Assembly (NCBI GenBank): GCA_015067385.1
Contig: SVMP01000126.1
Location: forward strand, 1 to 6,053
Source: Oscillospiraceae bacterium
GTDB taxonomy: Bacteria; Bacillota; Clostridia; Oscillospirales; UBA644
Length of the DNA stretch: 6,053 nt
Reading direction: 5' to 3'
Both the position numbers and the translations under genes were made by a program. The notes under the pieces are model-generated. The model ran no database searches. It was given only the letters and a program-made list of their open reading frames with translations, and was not told the DNA's origin. Of this stretch, positions 5,844-6,053 are shown piece after piece. The number at the start of each line of letters is the position of its first letter. Position 1 is the stretch's first letter.

Positions 5844-6053
5844 TGGAAACAAAAAAATATAAAGTAACCGGAATGACATGCGCGGCATGTTCGGCGCACG
5901 TTGAAAAAGCGACGAAAGGCGTTAAGGGAGTTTCGGAAGTAAGCGTAAGCCTACTTACAAATTCCATGACGGTTTCGGGCGACAGTATAAGCGATGAAGC
6001 GGTCTGTTCGGCTGTAAAAGCTGCAGGATACGGTGCGGAATCGGCTTCGACAG
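5843..6053 (+). CDS. copA: Copper-translocating P-type ATPase, N-terminal fragment (window edge)
   Basis: Seventy codons are visible from ATG 5843, open to the right edge. They form a heavy-metal-associated (HMA) domain: beta strand KYKVTG, the Cu(I)-binding GMTCAAC loop with Cys13 and Cys16, then GVSEVSVSLLTNSMTV and the closing AAGYGAE. The domain takes Cu(I) and passes it to the membrane transport site. The catalytic parts of a P1B-ATPase (CPC, DKTGT) would lie beyond the window, so the ATPase assignment is inferred from the absence of a stop near 69 codons, where a stand-alone CopZ chaperone would end, and from the ATPase-like MTCAACSAHVEKA opening. Translation probably couples to csoR through the TAATG overlap; GAGGA at 5828-5832 inside csoR can serve as Shine-Dalgarno. 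It is expected to export copper and to be induced by copper through CsoR. Confidence 0.85.
   Translation, partial: METKKYKVTGMTCAACSAHVEKATKGVKGVSEVSVSLLTNSMTVSGDSISDEAVCSAVKAAGYGAESAST

Noticed and set aside
5843..6053. Stand-alone copper chaperone CopZ
   Set aside because: The frame remains open past the usual end of CopZ and the sequence resembles ATPase N-terminal HMA domains. CopZ cannot be fully excluded because the gene is cut by the window edge.
1..6053. tRNA, rRNA, CRISPR array, insertion sequence or riboswitch
   Set aside because: No cloverleaf, direct-repeat array, transposase motif or terminal inverted repeat was seen, and all predicted 5' leaders are under about 40 bases, too short for a riboswitch.

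Overview
The window looks like chromosomal DNA from a low-to-mid-GC anaerobic Firmicute, probably a gut or rumen Clostridia (Oscillospiraceae/Lachnospiraceae-like). This rests on the clostridial style of the proteins (GH106-type cytosolic glycosidase, lipoprotein solute-binding proteins, CsoR next to a CopA-type ATPase) and on textbook sigma-A promoters with AT-rich spacers. The genus assignment is inference; no rRNA or marker gene is present.

Layout. Positions 1-5321 hold three genes on the minus strand, read right to left: a lipoprotein substrate-binding protein (3855-5321), a close paralogue of it (2298-3740), and a large GH106-like glycoside hydrolase that runs off the left edge (2166 down to 1). 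Each of the three has its own sigma-A promoter with an exact 17-bp spacer. Each of the two binding-protein genes ends in a rho-independent hairpin. They therefore look like three separate transcription units rather than one operon, although readthrough is possible.

Positions 5322-5525 are a divergent intergenic region. It carries the promoter of the outer binding-protein gene and, facing right, a perfect-consensus promoter with two CsoR-type inverted repeats. From 5526 to the right edge lies a copper-homeostasis operon on the plus strand: the copper-sensing repressor csoR (5526-5843), then, overlapping by one base, the start of a copper-transporting P-type ATPase (copA-like, 5843 onward, cut by the window edge).

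How the genes work together. The two lipoproteins should sit on the outer face of the membrane and capture a ligand, probably a carbohydrate. The hydrolase has no signal peptide and should act in the cytoplasm, so a plausible reading is capture, import and intracellular cleavage of a rhamnose-containing or related glycan. No permease or ATPase subunit for such an importer is present here, so the partner must lie elsewhere or the binding proteins have another role. The copper operon is functionally separate: CsoR represses its own promoter until Cu(I) binds, and the ATPase then exports copper. I see no convincing novel system; the most unusual element is the duplicated, permease-less binding-protein pair with a strongly conserved mature N-terminus and core.
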